NCBI RefSeq assembly: GCF_027942865.1
Contig: NC_134529.1
Location: 20,314,467 to 20,378,466, forward strand
Length of the DNA: 64,000 nucleotides
Direction: 5' to 3'
DNA from: Odontesthes bonariensis
Taxonomy: Eukaryota > Chordata > Actinopteri > Atheriniformes > Atherinopsidae
The notes beneath the pieces were generated by a model. It saw only the letters and a program-made list of their open reading frames with translations. It ran no database searches and was not told where the DNA came from. Shown one piece after another: positions 43,228 to 55,372 of this stretch. Both the position numbers and the translations under genes were made by a program. Each line of letters begins with the position of its first letter. Position 1 is the first letter of the stretch.

Positions 43228-44545
43228 TCAGGTGTGTGTTCATGCAATGCCAAGGAGGAAAGACTTCAGCAATGATCTTAAGAGAAGCAACTGTAATCTG
43301 AAAAGGGTTCAAATGTCCTTCCCAGACAAAATAGAGTCCATCATTTTACAGGAAGGATTTTTCAAATCAAAATCAAATCAAATTTATTTATATAGCACAT
43401 TTCATGTACAAAACAATTCAAAGTGCTTTAATAAAAGCATTGCAGCGGGGAGTGTAAGAAGCATTAAAAATACATAAAATTATATAAAGAAAAACAAATA
43501 AAATAATTTAAATTAATTTAAAAACAAGCAACAGTCCAGATAAATTAAAAGATATCGTGCAGATTTCGTGCATAGACACATGAGAAAAGAAATGTTTTTA
43601 TCCTGGATTTAAAAATGTCTACATTTGGTGAAAGTTTAATCTCCACTGTCAGTTTGTTCCACTTGTTCGCAGCATAACAGCTAAATGCTGCTTCTCCATG
43701 TTTAGTCTGGACTCTGGACTGGACCAGCTGACCTGAGTCCTTGGATCTAAGAGCTCTGCTGGGTTTATATTCTCTCATTCTCTGAACATATCACAGATGT
43801 ATTTTGGGCCTAAACCGTTCTGGGATTTGTAAACCATCAGCAGGCTTTTAAAATCTATTCTGTGACTGACTGGAAGCCAGTGTAAAGATTTTAAAACTGC
43901 TGTGATGTGTTCAGATCTCTTAGTCCGGGTTAAAACTCTAGCAGCAGCGTTCTGGATGAGCTGCAGATGTTTAATGCTCTTTTTGGGAAGTCCAGTTAAA
44001 AGAGCATTACAGTAATCGAGTCTACTGGAGATGAATGCATGGATGAGTTTCTCCTGGTCTTTTTGGGAGAGGAAACCTTTAATTCTGTTCACAAATGAAA
44101 AAAACATTCAAGACAGTTGTCAGTCATCCCAAGAGTGGACCTCCCAGCAAGTTCACCCCACAGTCTGACCGCGTAATGTTCGGAGAAACAACAAATCCAA
44201 AAGCTACGTGTCTCGGACCGTACAGGCCCCACTTTGCGCGTTGAATGTTACACTTTTGACAAAAAAAGTTGATTTTCTCTCAAAAAGTAAATCTGGCAGC
44301 ACCGCCTCGGTTCTTAAAGTCGCACCTGAACAAACAGGACCTCTGGAACGATTTACCTTTGGACAGACAAGAGAGAAGTGGAGATGTTTGGTCACGATGC
44401 ACAGCGCCACGTTTGTGGAAAACCAGACACAGCATATCAGCTCAAACACATACCAGCTGCCAAGCACGGTAGTGGAGAGCTGATGATTTGGGTTTGTTTT
44501 GCAGCCGCAGGATCCGGTCACCTTGTTGGCATTTAGTGCCTTCAT
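43228..44545 (+). mobile_element. Tc1-like transposon relic, split by a LINE
   Basis: Plus-strand Tc1 transposase fragments flank a LINE insertion. On the left, the N-terminal start at 43247 (MPRRKDFSNDLKRSN) is the same family as the 38.6-kb copy. On the right, from 44090, come the stretch encoding FGHDAQRHV near 44387 and a frame with AYQLKHIPAAKHGSGELMIW (44436-44495) followed by VCFAAAGSGHL. The Tc1 right terminal repeat was not seen, so the copy is also 3'-truncated. Frames are broken. Confidence 0.75.
43365..44089 (-). mobile_element. 5'-truncated L2-clade LINE inserted in the Tc1 relic
   Basis: The minus strand encodes the C-terminal end of a non-LTR reverse transcriptase: FISSRLDYCNALLTGLPKKS, LQLIQNAAARVLTRTKRSEH and LHWLPVSHRIDFKSLL. 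A small frameshift at about 43775-43778 separates this from the final segment KPSRALRSKDSG to FKSRIKTFLF. The 3' end has the L2-type GTGCTATATAAATAAATTTG and a GATTT-rich tail at the left edge. The copy is about 725 bp of a several-kb element. Confidence 0.88.
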
Positions 44546-45461
44546 TTGGGCTACAGTTATAGCACAACTCGGCCAGTATACATGCGCGGAAGGAGTATGA
44601 ATTTATTAACCTAAACTTGACCAACTCCATGACAATGAATTTGACCGTACTGATATTCGCTTACACTTTCCTGTCTTTTTGCTTTTAAAAAGGTGCGCTC
44701 TATTTCTTGTCGTTATTCTCTCTGGTTGCCAGCTACTCCTTCTTCTTCTTCTTCTGTGTATACCTGCAGGAGGAATCCAACTCCCAGCCGCATTATCTGG
44801 CTGTATGTATCTGTCTTTGAGAAGCTCAATTTCGTACAATATTGGTTGAAATAAACATGGATTTTACAAGACCAGTTTTGGCCGGACTAACACAATAATT
44901 AGTTTATTTTTTTCCCCACTATCATATAAATGTTAGAGACTGAGGAACTCTTCTGTATAGCAGATAATTCCGGAATCAAATGCTGTAACACGCTGTGGTG
45001 GGACCTTGAGAAAGCTGTGAAGAAACAAAGGCACGAAAACTTCAGAACTGAAGCTACGTTGTAAAGAAAAGTGGGACAAAATGGACACAACCATGTGAGA
45101 CTGATAACATCACGTGGAAAACTATTACTTAAAGTTATTGCTGCTAAAGGTGGTTCTACAAGTTACTGAATCATGAGGTGGACTTAGGTTTCTGCGTATT
45201 GGCTTAGTTTTTTGTTAAATAATGACAGGGTGTCAATGGCGTGCATTGTTCATCGGAGGTTGATTGTATTTAAAGACCCAATAACAATCAGATCTTATTT
45301 TTTTAATCATGTCCCGACACATAAAGCTTTGTATCGCACCTTTTTTTAAACTTACAATTGAAAAAGGCTGTACTTTCTTTTCAAAGTAACTGTAAAAGAT
45401 GTTTGAACTAACAGGAAAAAAAAAGGTAGTGGCCATAAAACAAATACAATGAAAACTGTGG
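44546..45461. other. Intergenic DNA between clic5 and the enpp5 3' UTR
   Basis: AT-rich, with a short TTC-repeat near 44737. No gene or further repeat was recognised. Confidence 0.5.
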
Positions 45462-47993
45462 GTTTTTTTTACAAGTTCCTTTATTTTTCAGAAGACTCTG
45501 TAATTACACCAACATGGCAAAGATAGATCATTTGTCAGTCATATTAAATATCCACATTTCAAATCCAAGGCGATAACAAACTGATAATAATTAGCATTTC
45601 CAAAGCAATTTCAGAAGAATAATTTTGAAACACAGTCTGGATATATTTCATTGCTCTTGTCAACAAGGGGAAATTGTCAGACAACACTTTTCCGTACTAA
45701 AACATTAAAGTGATCAGAAAATTAGCCATTTCTATATAAATGTTTTAAATATATGAATTTCAATTTCCTTTAAAAAGTACATATCACAGTGATGTCCTTT
45801 TTTTTTGGCCACAGGTTTACGTCAATGCCTCAAAAAATCCGAAAGGAGAAGATGAAACCAATTGTTTCTCGTAAGGTGCGGAAAGAAAAAGTTAAAGCAG
45901 TTAATTCTGCATCTTCTGTCTAATTCTACGATTATTTCAGTCAAAATAGCTTTCAGAAAGAGGCTATCGCCTCCTTTTCTGTTAATCACTGCAAATACTG
46001 ACTACAAACTAGAAGTGCAAATAATAGGCTACATGTTCTAAAAAAAAGCGGCTAACGACTGCCCCTTCATTCTCATTCACCTCTATCCTTTAGTGCAAAT
46101 TAGGGGATCAGTCCTAGCAGGTCACGTTGACAAACTCTTCTCAACCGAACAACGATAAAACCTAAAATCCCTAAGACAATAAACTGACCAACAGCAATTG
46201 CACTTCACATTTCACCGACAATATGAACATGGATAAGACAGTCAACATACGAAGAAGAGGGGGGCAATCCACAGTCATTTACACAGAAAGAAAGCCCTCC
46301 CCAAAAAAACAACAACCAAAAAACGACTGACGCACAAATAAATGGACACTCTTAAGAGGTGTTTAAAGGTCTTTCAAGGCAAATGGTAGCTGAAGACTAA
46401 AATAAAAGCAAAGCAGTGATGCAATTAGCTTATGGAATGCACTCCACGCATGAGAAAAAGGAGGACACACGGGGTGAGTCTTCAGCGGAGCGGCTGCTTC
46501 CGAGTAACATTCAAAAAAAGGAACAGTGACCACGGCCGGCCTCCTGAAACTACAGGAGGCTAATGAATACTTTAATATACTTTGTGAATAATCACAGCAT
46601 TTATAGTTCAAAGCAGCATCTTATTCAGTGCTCAGACAACAAGAAGGTGGTGGAAAATTCGAACAAGACTTTGATCCGTCCTTACTTTGTGACATACAAA
46701 TCTGTTTGGCATAGATTTGAAAATGTCGAATAAATCAACGTGGCGGCTGTCAAAGAAAACGCGGCTGCTGTCAGGGTGTTGAGGGCGTCGGCACGCCTCA
46801 AAGGAAGCTCTTGTCGAATAGCCGACTCGCAGAAACCTCTGTAGCTTTCAATTACACCCCCCTTTTCACGACCAACGTAGAAAGAGGGGCTGAGAAATGA
46901 TGACACCCTACTGTGCATACACGAGTCCTACATGCAGGAAGAAAAAGTCGTATTTTTTGAGACCACTCGAGATAAGACCGAGACACTCAAACAGTTCCGA
47001 CGTCGCAACTGCGGCATCGAATTAAAGGACAACTTTTTGATTTAGAGGATGTTCAGTCAAATGTAAAAAGATTTAGAAGGATTAGAAAAGCCAGGCGGCT
47101 AGCTTTTACTGCTTTAGCGGCTATTGCTAGTGCCGCCGCTTTAGTGCTGCAGATCTATGACAACGATGCTGCTCAGCTCATTTGTTTAAGAAAGCTATGT
47201 GGAGCCCTAAATCAGCGTCACAGCCACAGGGCCACATACTGACTTAACGCAAATCGCATTTGAAAATTGGAACTGACCATCGAATTTCTGTTTCCACACA
47301 GCTCCGAAAAAAAAAGCAGATATCGTGTTGTGAACATAGCCTTAGAACTGGAGTCGAGAACAAACTTCCCCCTGTCTTATACACAGTTGCTGCGATAAAA
47401 GCGTGCACAGTGAGACTATTGTACTGCACAGAGACCTCGACAGAGTGGTCTACTCGGACGTTCGTGGACTTCCCGCGAGGATACCCACACAGACGCTTGA
47501 AAAGCAGGAACTGGCCTCGAAGAACAGCTACGAGCACGTCCGGTTAACAAGTTTGTTTTGAGCATCGAATACTAACGCCTTGATATTATCCACGTCACAG
47601 TTTTGGCCACTAAACGTTCACACTTTACAAAAACACGGGCTAAAATCCCACTCTTCAAAACGAATCTCTACTTTTTCAGTGAGGATGTGAATGTTGAAGT
47701 AATTTGCGCTAAAACTCACAATCAAAGCAAAGCCACTAAAAATAAAAAAACAAAACATCTAAAGGTTTACTATTTTAATTAAGCCTGCACCAGAAGCAAA
47801 CCCTGTAAATGTGGCAATTACTTTATCTCTACACATGATTAGGAGGCTACATTTGATTTCCTTGATCTCCTATTCAATAAAGAGAGCAGCACAATTTACC
47901 GGTGTTAGGAAGGGGATGCTTCTGGATAGGGCAGTACCTTGGGGAGCAATACCTCCTCTTCTTTTATATCGGCCATCCTTTCTGTTTCGTCAG
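45462..47993 (-). other. enpp5: Probable enpp5 3' UTR
   Basis: Downstream of the enpp5 stop on the minus strand the DNA is AT-rich and free of recognisable repeats. An antisense AATAAA (TTTATT) at 45480-45485 is followed by a T/G-rich stretch, giving a plausible 2.5-kb 3' UTR. The extent is inferred. Confidence 0.4.
45480..45485 (-). terminator. Possible enpp5 polyadenylation signal
   Basis: AATAAA on the minus strand, with the downstream stretch AAAAAAAACCCACAG. Other AATAAA copies exist nearer the stop, so use of this one is uncertain. Confidence 0.3.
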
Positions 47994-48412
47994 CTACAGG
48001 TGCAAGTCGTCTTGCAGCAAAGGCTGAGACATCTCCCAGCTTCTGTGTTTTAGCACAGGCCGCTGTTTTAGAGTCACCAGTATGATGTAGACCACTAGGA
48101 AGCCCAACACCATGACCACACCGATGAAGGAACCCACGACCGGGGCATAGGAGTAGCTGTTGACCTGAGGAGGAATGGGTTGGTGGAGTGGAGTTGGTGT
48201 GGTAGGGGTTGGCTCCGAAGACAAGAGGTCCTGAATGTTGAGGAGGGAGCCGTTGTTTGGCAGAGGGCGGATGGACAGGATGTGGCACATGAGAGGGTAA
48301 AGGTCAACGGAGCGCATGGAGGTCTTGATGTAATTCTGGCGAAAGGCCGGCCCACGGGCCACAAACACGGGCTGCATGTTCCGTAAGGTGTTGTCATAGC
48401 CATGGTTCCCCA
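47994..48412 (-). CDS. enpp5: enpp5 last coding exon (catalytic His, TM helix)
   Basis: Begins with TG completing a Leu codon, then GNHGYDNTLRNMQPVF. It ends with the membrane segment VVGSFIGVVMVLGFLVVYII and a short cytosolic tail, with a TAG stop at 47994-47996. The acceptor is TTTCCAG. Confidence 0.94.
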
Positions 48413-51409
48413 CTGGAAAGGAAAAGAAAATAAATTCGAGTGCAAAAGGGGCTGGGATATTTGTTACAAGCTAATCATCCCTGCATTGCTTTTCTATAGA
48501 TCTCCTCTTGGCACATGCCATGAATCACCGGCAGACATTTTTGTTAAGCCAGGGGAAAAGCTAGCAGGACAAATATGGTCGTAAAAATAAAATATTTTTG
48601 TGAAATTACAGCTCCTCAATATGTAGAATACTATTTTTTTAGGAGATCAAAATTAGGCAATTGGACAAATTATAATTATTCATATCCAATACTTTGTTGG
48701 GAAACCTTCGAAAGCAATGACTGCCTTAAAGAAAGAGTATCTTCTGAGGGTGTAAAGATTAGTTAATACAAATTGGAATCTGGTTACAACATTAAAGATG
48801 TAATTAACGGTACATGAACAACTGGACTGAATAAAATGTACCATACACCGGCTGATGGCCCAATTCAAACATTACAATCCAGTAGAATAACAACTGTACA
48901 GTTGCCAAAAACCAACAATGTTTACAATGCATCTAACATCAAGAAAACGTTTGGATTTCATACAAAGAAAGGAATCTTGGATAAAAGTCTATAGTCTGTA
49001 CCATGACAGATTTGAACACTCACCTGGTGAGAAATCATGGTAAATCCCCTCAATGCTAATACAGCTTAGACAAGCGAGAACAACAACACACAACATGGAT
49101 ACCAAAGAGTTTTTTTCCAACCACATCTTAACCAAAAGTTATTCATTTTGTCAATCACAGGGGACCTGTTTCGCTTAGACCAAAGGGTACTTTTACCACA
49201 TGTTGTTGGTTCACAGCGACAGCTTCCAAATGCAAATAGCACAAATATCAAAGAGCCATAACTCAAAAATCCCAAATTAGATGTGAATGGGCTCAGATCA
49301 AAACACACACACAAAAAAAATCAAATATATTTCTAGACATAACCGTGTCTCTCTAACACGCTCATGTAAGTCTGACATATCATCTACACGACATTAATTG
49401 CTAAATACACTGAAAAACTATGACAGATACTAACGGCCGTGGTCTTGTTACAAAGGCCCTTTTCTCTCTAAATCATTGAACAGCTACACAGTCAAAAAAA
49501 CAACTACGGATGCAGGAAAGCATCACCCTACACACACACACACACCCAGCTAAGCACTTTCACATCGCGTTATGACAGAGAGTCAGCAGATTCTCCTTCC
49601 AGCTGGACCCGGCCTGGTCGTTTTACTGATTAGCAAGCTTTCAAGCAGAGGGGATGAATTAAGCAATCAAATTAGTCGGTGCTGAAAGACTCACACGGGT
49701 CGGAAGCTTCTCGTCTGAAAAGTAGGCCCCTGATTTCCATTGAACCAAAGGAAAAAAAATAACTGCAATTCAAGCCAGGGGAACTTAATCTGTCCTTCCT
49801 TGTTAATTACACTTGGTATAACATGTGCTTGCTTTGGTTCAGAGACTGAAATAAATCTGCCGTGAAGCTATTATTAGAGCAGACAAAGGCTGCTGTTCAA
49901 ACCCGCTGACGATACCTGCTTTATGATGTGCAGAGCCGCAAACCAGAATAAAATCTCAGCGTAGCTTTAACGGGGTCCGATAACTTACGCATGAAGGGTC
50001 CCGTCCTGTTCTGCATGATGGTCCAGCCCTCCTTAGCCTCTAAGAGGATGGGCATGATCCTGATGTTGTGCTGATAATGGAAGTGCTCCGGGATGTTTTC
50101 TCTCTTGTAAGCCGCCATGTTCGGGTTTGCGTCCACGAGCATACCGTACACCTCCTCAAGCTTCCCTAAAAGATAGAAGACAAGCAGAGGGTTACACATC
50201 TGGATACAGATTTTCAAAATACTTTAAAAAGTAGATTACAGCAAAAAGTTTGGCTCCTCAGAAGGATAGAAATGGGGTGGGTGGCTTTTACACAATACTA
50301 GAGAATCACAAAAGCTATATTTAAACATGCAGCTGGGTTATTTTATTCATTCTTTTTAATCAAATTGTTAACGAGCATGCCTGTTATTTTTAAATATGCA
50401 CACGTTTCATAAATGGATAAAAAGACAGGGTTCAATGTCTCATAGTATGTCTAAAATGGAGCTACAGCCAGAAGCCCATTAGTGTAACTCGTCAACTTCA
50501 TTTTATTCCCAAAATATCGCTGTTGTTACCTTCTTTGGGGAGGATTCCCACCACGGGACTCTTATCCACCCAGGTGTACAGGTCTCTGTCCACATACTCA
50601 TCAAGTTCTATGATCTTCTCAGGGGAAAGTTGTGCCATCCCGTGGTCACTGGTCACTATGAGGTTCACTTTCTCATACAGCCCGGCCTTCTTTAGCTCAT
50701 TCATGAGGAAGCCGAGCTTCTCATCAATATCTGCAATGACCTCGTCCATGAGTGGGCTCTGAGGTCCCAGGTTGTGCCCACTCTCATCCGGCTCCTCCCA
50801 GTACAGGACTCCAAAATCCAAGGCTTCATCTTTGGGTGCAGAGAACCACTCAATAATCCTCTGCACCCTGGTTTCAAATGAGACTGAGGCATTGTATTGG
50901 AGATACTGAGTGGGGAACATGCCATGGATCTTGACATCAGACCCCGGCCACATCGCCGCCCCGCTGCGCCCTCCAGATTTCTGAATGGTCACCCAGAGAG
51001 GCACAGCTTCATCCCACCACCTTGAATCATAAATGCTGTCCGTCTCCATGGAGAAGGACAGGTTCAGAGCGGGGTCGTACATCTCATTGGCCACGATGCC
51101 GTGTGTCTCAGCATACAGCCCCGTCACCAAGCTGTAATGGTTGGGGAAGGTTTTGGTGATGTAAGCGTTCTCCACGTACTCCACTTTCACCCCCCCTTCC
51201 ATGATGTTGCGGAAGTTAGGCGTTGGGACGCGATCAATGTAGTCCCAGCGGAAGCCATCGAAGGACACAAGCAGCAGCTTGGGCCGGTCCTTCGCACTGT
51301 GGTCCGGGTGCCCGGGGTGGTTCAGGGGTTGCAAGGAGACCAGGGGCAGAAGCAGCACCCACAGGCAGAGAAGAGGACTGCAGCCTCTGTGTGCTAAGTA
51401 GCCCAGCAT
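47994..51409 (-). CDS. enpp5: enpp5, ectonucleotide pyrophosphatase/phosphodiesterase family member 5
   Basis: NPP5 is a type I membrane or secreted glycoprotein of the alkaline-phosphatase superfamily; in mice it acts mainly on NAD+. The minus-strand join 51409-50530, 50165-49989, 48412-47994 encodes 491 residues (human 477). An N-terminal signal peptide (CLWVLLLPLVSLQ) leads to the catalytic domain. All metal and catalytic residues are present: Asp51 (SFDGFRWDY), nucleophile Thr87 (TKTFPNHY), Asp208 and His212 (EEPDESGH), Asp255 and His256 (TSDHGM), and His356 (NHGYDN). A Ser/Thr/Pro stalk precedes a membrane helix at about 442-467 and a short tail with SQPLLQ. RWDY, DVKIH, IIEWF and the PLLQ end match ENPP5 better than ENPP4. 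The downstream Met (residue 12 of the open frame) is used because an acceptor at 51426 removes the upstream codons. Confidence 0.93.
48413..49988. other. enpp5 intron 3
   Basis: AT-rich, non-coding, with no repeat family recognised apart from a short CA run near 49535. Confidence 0.6.
49989..50165 (-). CDS. enpp5: enpp5 middle coding exon
   Basis: 177 bp encoding KLEEVYGMLVDANPNMAAYK, IPEHFHYQHNIRIMPILLEA and KEGWTIMQNRTGPFM. The acceptor is TTTTAG and the donor C|GTAAGT. Confidence 0.93.
50166..50529. other. enpp5 intron 2
   Basis: A 364-bp intron with GTAACA donor and CTTTTAG acceptor on the minus strand. Nothing else is visible. Confidence 0.8.
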
Positions 51410-51425
51410 AGTGTGACGATACAAC
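50530..51425 (-). CDS. enpp5: enpp5 first coding exon (signal peptide and most of the catalytic core)
   Basis: The exon runs from an acceptor (GTTGTGCAG) at 51426 to a G|GTAACA donor. The CDS starts at 51409. The interval 51410-51425 is 5' UTR, showing that a non-coding exon lies upstream. An NxS/T site (NLS) and YNASVSF carry probable N-glycans. Confidence 0.93.
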
Positions 51426-52849
51426 CTGCACAACAAAAACACAAATCCAGCTCAAGCTCAGCAATTAACCTCTCTCGCTCATATACCAACTTCTTATCAG
51501 CACAGAATTCAAAAGCAAGCATCGATGGTATGGTATAAGGGAACATTAGTGCACATGGCATTGGTAACTTGCACATTTTCAAAGTGTACATAAAGTGGGG
51601 ATGCGCAAGTTCAGTGTTCCTCACTGCGGTGTGGTGTTTAAACAGGCCAGTTCAACTTGTGACGAGAATTATATCTCAAAAGAGGGATCAATACCAGCCG
51701 TTAGCAGACAGACTGCTGAAGACGTAAGAGTATTTGAGAATGAAACGGCCAGTCAGTATTTTTCTGTGAGCCTAGTGTGTGGTAGTTAAAGCTTGATTTA
51801 CTGTGTGTGCTAGTGTGAGCTCTCATGCTTGGCACTACAAGCTCTTTCACAAGGACATGATGGGTATCACGGGTTATTCTAAGTCATTCAAAGTTAAATT
51901 TAGATCTCAATTAAAAAAACACCCAGCTGCTGAAATCCTATATCATGCAGAAAACATTTCCCATTCTCAAAACTACAGCAAATGGTGTCAACAGATATAG
52001 ATATATATTCATAGATTCATAGATCATGACCCTGTAACAATTCTTTTCAAATGAGTTGGTGGAGTTGCATTCAAAATGGGCATACAATTATATTTCTGAT
52101 TTCAAATCGCTTAAATGACAAGGCAGAAACAAACACACACATAGCTTGCTACACTGGAATGGAGAAGGAGTAAAGGGAAACAACCAAAATGTACCAATTT
52201 AACCAAGAACAGGTTCCATTGATGCAAATAAAAGTCAGTTTCTACCTTTGTCCTCCACTTCTTACAAAGATGATCCTGCATATGCTAAGCTATTTTTTAA
52301 CATTCAACTAATATTAATCAAATCTAATTCAGGTCTCTATTTTTTAATTTTTTTCCTCTGCATTCAATATTTCTTTAAAAAACAAATAGGCCTACTATCA
52401 TTCTAAGGATTCCTTTATAAAGTAATAATTATCATGCCAGTACAAAAGAAAAATTAGTAAGCAATGCCTTTTATAATGTCTATTGCCCATAGTTTTGTAA
52501 GAAGATATTCAGGAATTACACACAGGTTCCATTTTTTTGTCACAGTATACTTCCTTATGAACACCCTCAACAAACTAGGAATCTGTAAGGTGTCAATGAC
52601 TTGGGAAGAATCGGTTGTTTAAACGTGTCATATGAGCGATACTTACATTGATTAACTCTGAGACAGCAAGTCAACCTTGACTGAAATGATCTGGTTTTAT
52701 CTGGAAATTATTGTTTTTTTTAGTTACACAAGATTGTGAACGAATGAGGCAGTATGAGGTTCTGACACAAGGTACTGAGAGATCCTATTTGGAGCTATAC
52801 TGTCTCCCTTAATAATTGGTTTACAAAAAACTAAAGAATAGATATACAG

Positions 52850-52902
<53 letters not shown>

Positions 52903-53302
52903 AAGAAGAAGACAATGAAGCTTTTAGTGGTATTATTTTGATGTGTCTATAATCTGACCTTAGAGAAACAGTTCTTGAATTCAACAGCAATGATGTCATT
53001 GGAAATTCGTCAAACTGAGGTTACATCGGCTGCAATGCACCAGTGAGAGTCACTCCATTCTAAAAGAAAGAAAGAATATCACTGAGGTGAATGTTCACAC
53101 GAACAGACAGGGACACTAGGAAGCAAACAGACGTTTTTGTCTTAGCATCTTTACGGCAGCGCTAACAGCCAAAAACACGCAGTTCTGCGCGCAACAACAA
53201 ACACGCACAGCAGCGAGTCCAGTCCGCGCAGATCAGCAGCTGCGGAGCAAACGCACAAATAATGCATCTTGAAAAATGCTCAGCTGTTGTCAACAAGCTT
53301 AC
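51426..53302. other. enpp5 intron 1
   Basis: AT-rich intron with a (TAA)n microsatellite at 52851-52899. No exon was recognised. Confidence 0.5.
52851..52899. repeat. (TAA)n microsatellite
   Basis: About 16 uninterrupted TAA units, then GAAGAAGAAG. It translates as poly-Tyr or poly-Asn in the overlapping spurious frames. Confidence 0.97.
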
Positions 53303-53400
53303 CTTCTTATCTGACCCAACACTGGCTCGACCCGTCCGCTGCACACAGATAAAAAAAAAAAACTGAAAAAAACACACGACCCGGACCGGTTTTAGATGTG
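53303..53400 (-). other. enpp5: Probable enpp5 non-coding first exon
   Basis: The minus strand has a strong donor AAG|GTAAGC at 53303/53302, immediately downstream of a CpG-rich region (53400-53600). It would splice to the 51426 acceptor. The upstream edge is arbitrary because the start site cannot be read. Confidence 0.45.
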
Positions 53401-53610
53401 CTCGGGGGGAAGTCCCGCCTTTCAACCCGCTGTGTTTGGACCTTTATGGCAGTTTATTTGCGATCAAGAAACCTGGGGCGGATCACACGAAGGCAAGAGG
53501 AGACGTGCACCGTGTTTCCCGGCTGCAGGTGCGTGCTCCGCCTCACGAGGAGCTGCGGCGCTCAAAGCAAGCGCCCGGGTCTCAGTGACGTAATGTGGGA
53601 CGGTTGGAGC
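53390..53610 (-). promoter_or_regulatory. CpG-rich probable enpp5 promoter
   Basis: CpG density rises well above the surrounding DNA, next to the putative first exon. No TATA box stands out. The open frames here (about 65-75 codons) are composition artefacts. Confidence 0.4.
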
Positions 53611-54202
53611 GATGGGTGGGTGTAGGAGTGGCAGGCAGAGACATCTTGGTGTCAGTCAAATCCTACTGAAGTTGTGCTTATTGCTGCTCACTCGAAAAAA
53701 ATAAATAGCAGTAACAAAATTATAATATCTCTGCTCCTGGTCACTGATCTGTAGAGTAACCTATGAGGATTTGTGGTGTTAAAACAATGTAATGACAAAA
53801 ACAGAACAAAACTTGACCTTCACAGTCGTGACAAAAGATATCCACAAGGTGTCAGCCAAGCACTGCCTAACAGTACTCAACTTTAGACCGTTTTCTTTTT
53901 TTAGTCTCCTAACATAAAGAAAAATGGCACCTCAGTCATATTGCTGCATGGTGACAGCGGGACGTTCTGACCAGCATTTCCATCTCTAGATAGATGGTCA
54001 CAGCTTGAATGCGTCCCTTGGATTCTCCCATCTCCTGTTAAAGCAATGACCCCCACTTTTATTTCAAGCTAAATACGTCCGGTGACTTTTCACTGACGAA
54101 CACCAGGGTCAAAAGCTAAAAGAAAGCAGCTGGATCTAAATGAAATCGGATGTGACAGTTCTGCTATGGCATGTTCTGGGTGAGCTCTGACAGAATGAAA
54201 AG

Positions 54203-55090
54203 TCAAGTCAGTTTATTTATGCAGCACCACAAACGGCGGCCAAGGTGCTGCACAAGAACAGGATGTGTAAAGATGGAAAAACAGTATCAAACATGCAAAG
54301 GGTGCTATACAAATTTAGAAAATAAAAAATAAAGATCAGCCGGAGATCAATTCAATAAAAATAAACAAAAGCCTACTTTTTTTTTCCCATCCCAGGGGAT
54401 ATTATCATTAAAAACAAAAATAGTTTGGGCCTTTATTTGGGAAAGCAAGCCAGAAGAGACGTGTTTTTAATTAATCTACTGAGTAGGAAAATCTGATTAG
54501 GAGGCTGTACCAGAGTGTTGGCAACTGAAAAGGAGCGATCAGATACAAATCTGAACCGTGGAACAACTCAAAGCTGCTTATTCAATGACTTTAGAGTGTG
54601 ACTTGGCCAATTGGCACCAATGTAATGAGCATAGGCGAAGGAACTGGGGGGGACATGCCCCCCCCCCCCCCAAATATTGGAGACAGGCGTATTTGTCCCA
54701 CCCAAAAATTATTTTATGTCTGACACGTTTCCGAAATGTGCCCCCCTCCCCAATGTTAAACTCATTCCTACGCCCTTGGTAATGAGGCCAAGGTAGGTGA
54801 AAGATATATTCATGTTTGTGTGTTCCAGCCATCGTTCTGAACCAACGCTAGCTGTGGTATCAGCACCTGGCACGTACCACCGGATGTGCTGCAATAATCC
54901 AACCTAGAGGTGATAAATGAGTGACCATCTCAAGCTCATTAAGAGAAGGAAAATGTTTAACCTTTGCTAAAAGTCTACGTTGAAAAACGATTGGATAAGC
55001 TTTGGTTTGGGATGTTTCCAGTGCCGGGCCCTTCTTCAGAATGTTGATTTCTACATACAAAGACACGCAATCTCAAACACAAGCCATTAA
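54203..55090 (-). mobile_element. Degenerate L2-clade LINE, 3' part
   Basis: AGTCAAGTCAGTTTATTTA and GGTGCTGCACAAGAACAGG at the left are an antisense LINE 3' terminus. Further right, TGTGCTGCAATAATCCAACC and TAGAGGTGATAAATGAGTG are antisense to the reverse-transcriptase C-terminus (the LDYCN..AAARVL region). All frames are broken. A hAT-like MITE lies inside. Confidence 0.6.
54630..54778. mobile_element. hAT-like MITE with 8-bp target duplication
   Basis: The identical 8-mer GTAATGAG flanks the element at 54622-54629 and 54779-54786. The ends CATAGGCGAAGGAA and TTCCTACGCCCTTG form an inverted repeat (CAWRGGCGWAGGAA). The 149-bp body is G-rich then C-rich. Eight-base duplication with CA..GGCG ends fits the hAT superfamily. 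Confidence 0.85.
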
Positions 55091-55372
55091 AGCAGGTGAT
55101 TAGTCACGTCTGTTTTAAACTGTTCTGGATGCACACTGTACATTGGGTCATTTAAAATGAGGCCTTTCCTCAGTGACTGTCTTGCACTGTTAGTCTGTAC
55201 GATTGTTCTTTTTTATGTTTATAGACGGTTCTTAAATTGGTTTGGTCTGTTTGAATGATCTATGTTGTAGTCTGTATCTTACTGTGTGTGTGTGTTTTTG
55301 TTGTAGTTTTTGTTACCTTCAGCTAAAGACATAGTGCTCGTCTTTTAATCAGTATGATGGCTTTAATGTGTG

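Noticed and set aside
50498-51442. Use of the upstream Met for enpp5 (11 residues longer)
   Set aside because: Those codons lie beyond the acceptor at 51426 and would be intronic. Starting at 51409 also gives a better-formed signal peptide.
52724-52999. 91-codon minus-strand frame with a poly-Tyr run
   Set aside because: It is the translation of the TAA microsatellite.
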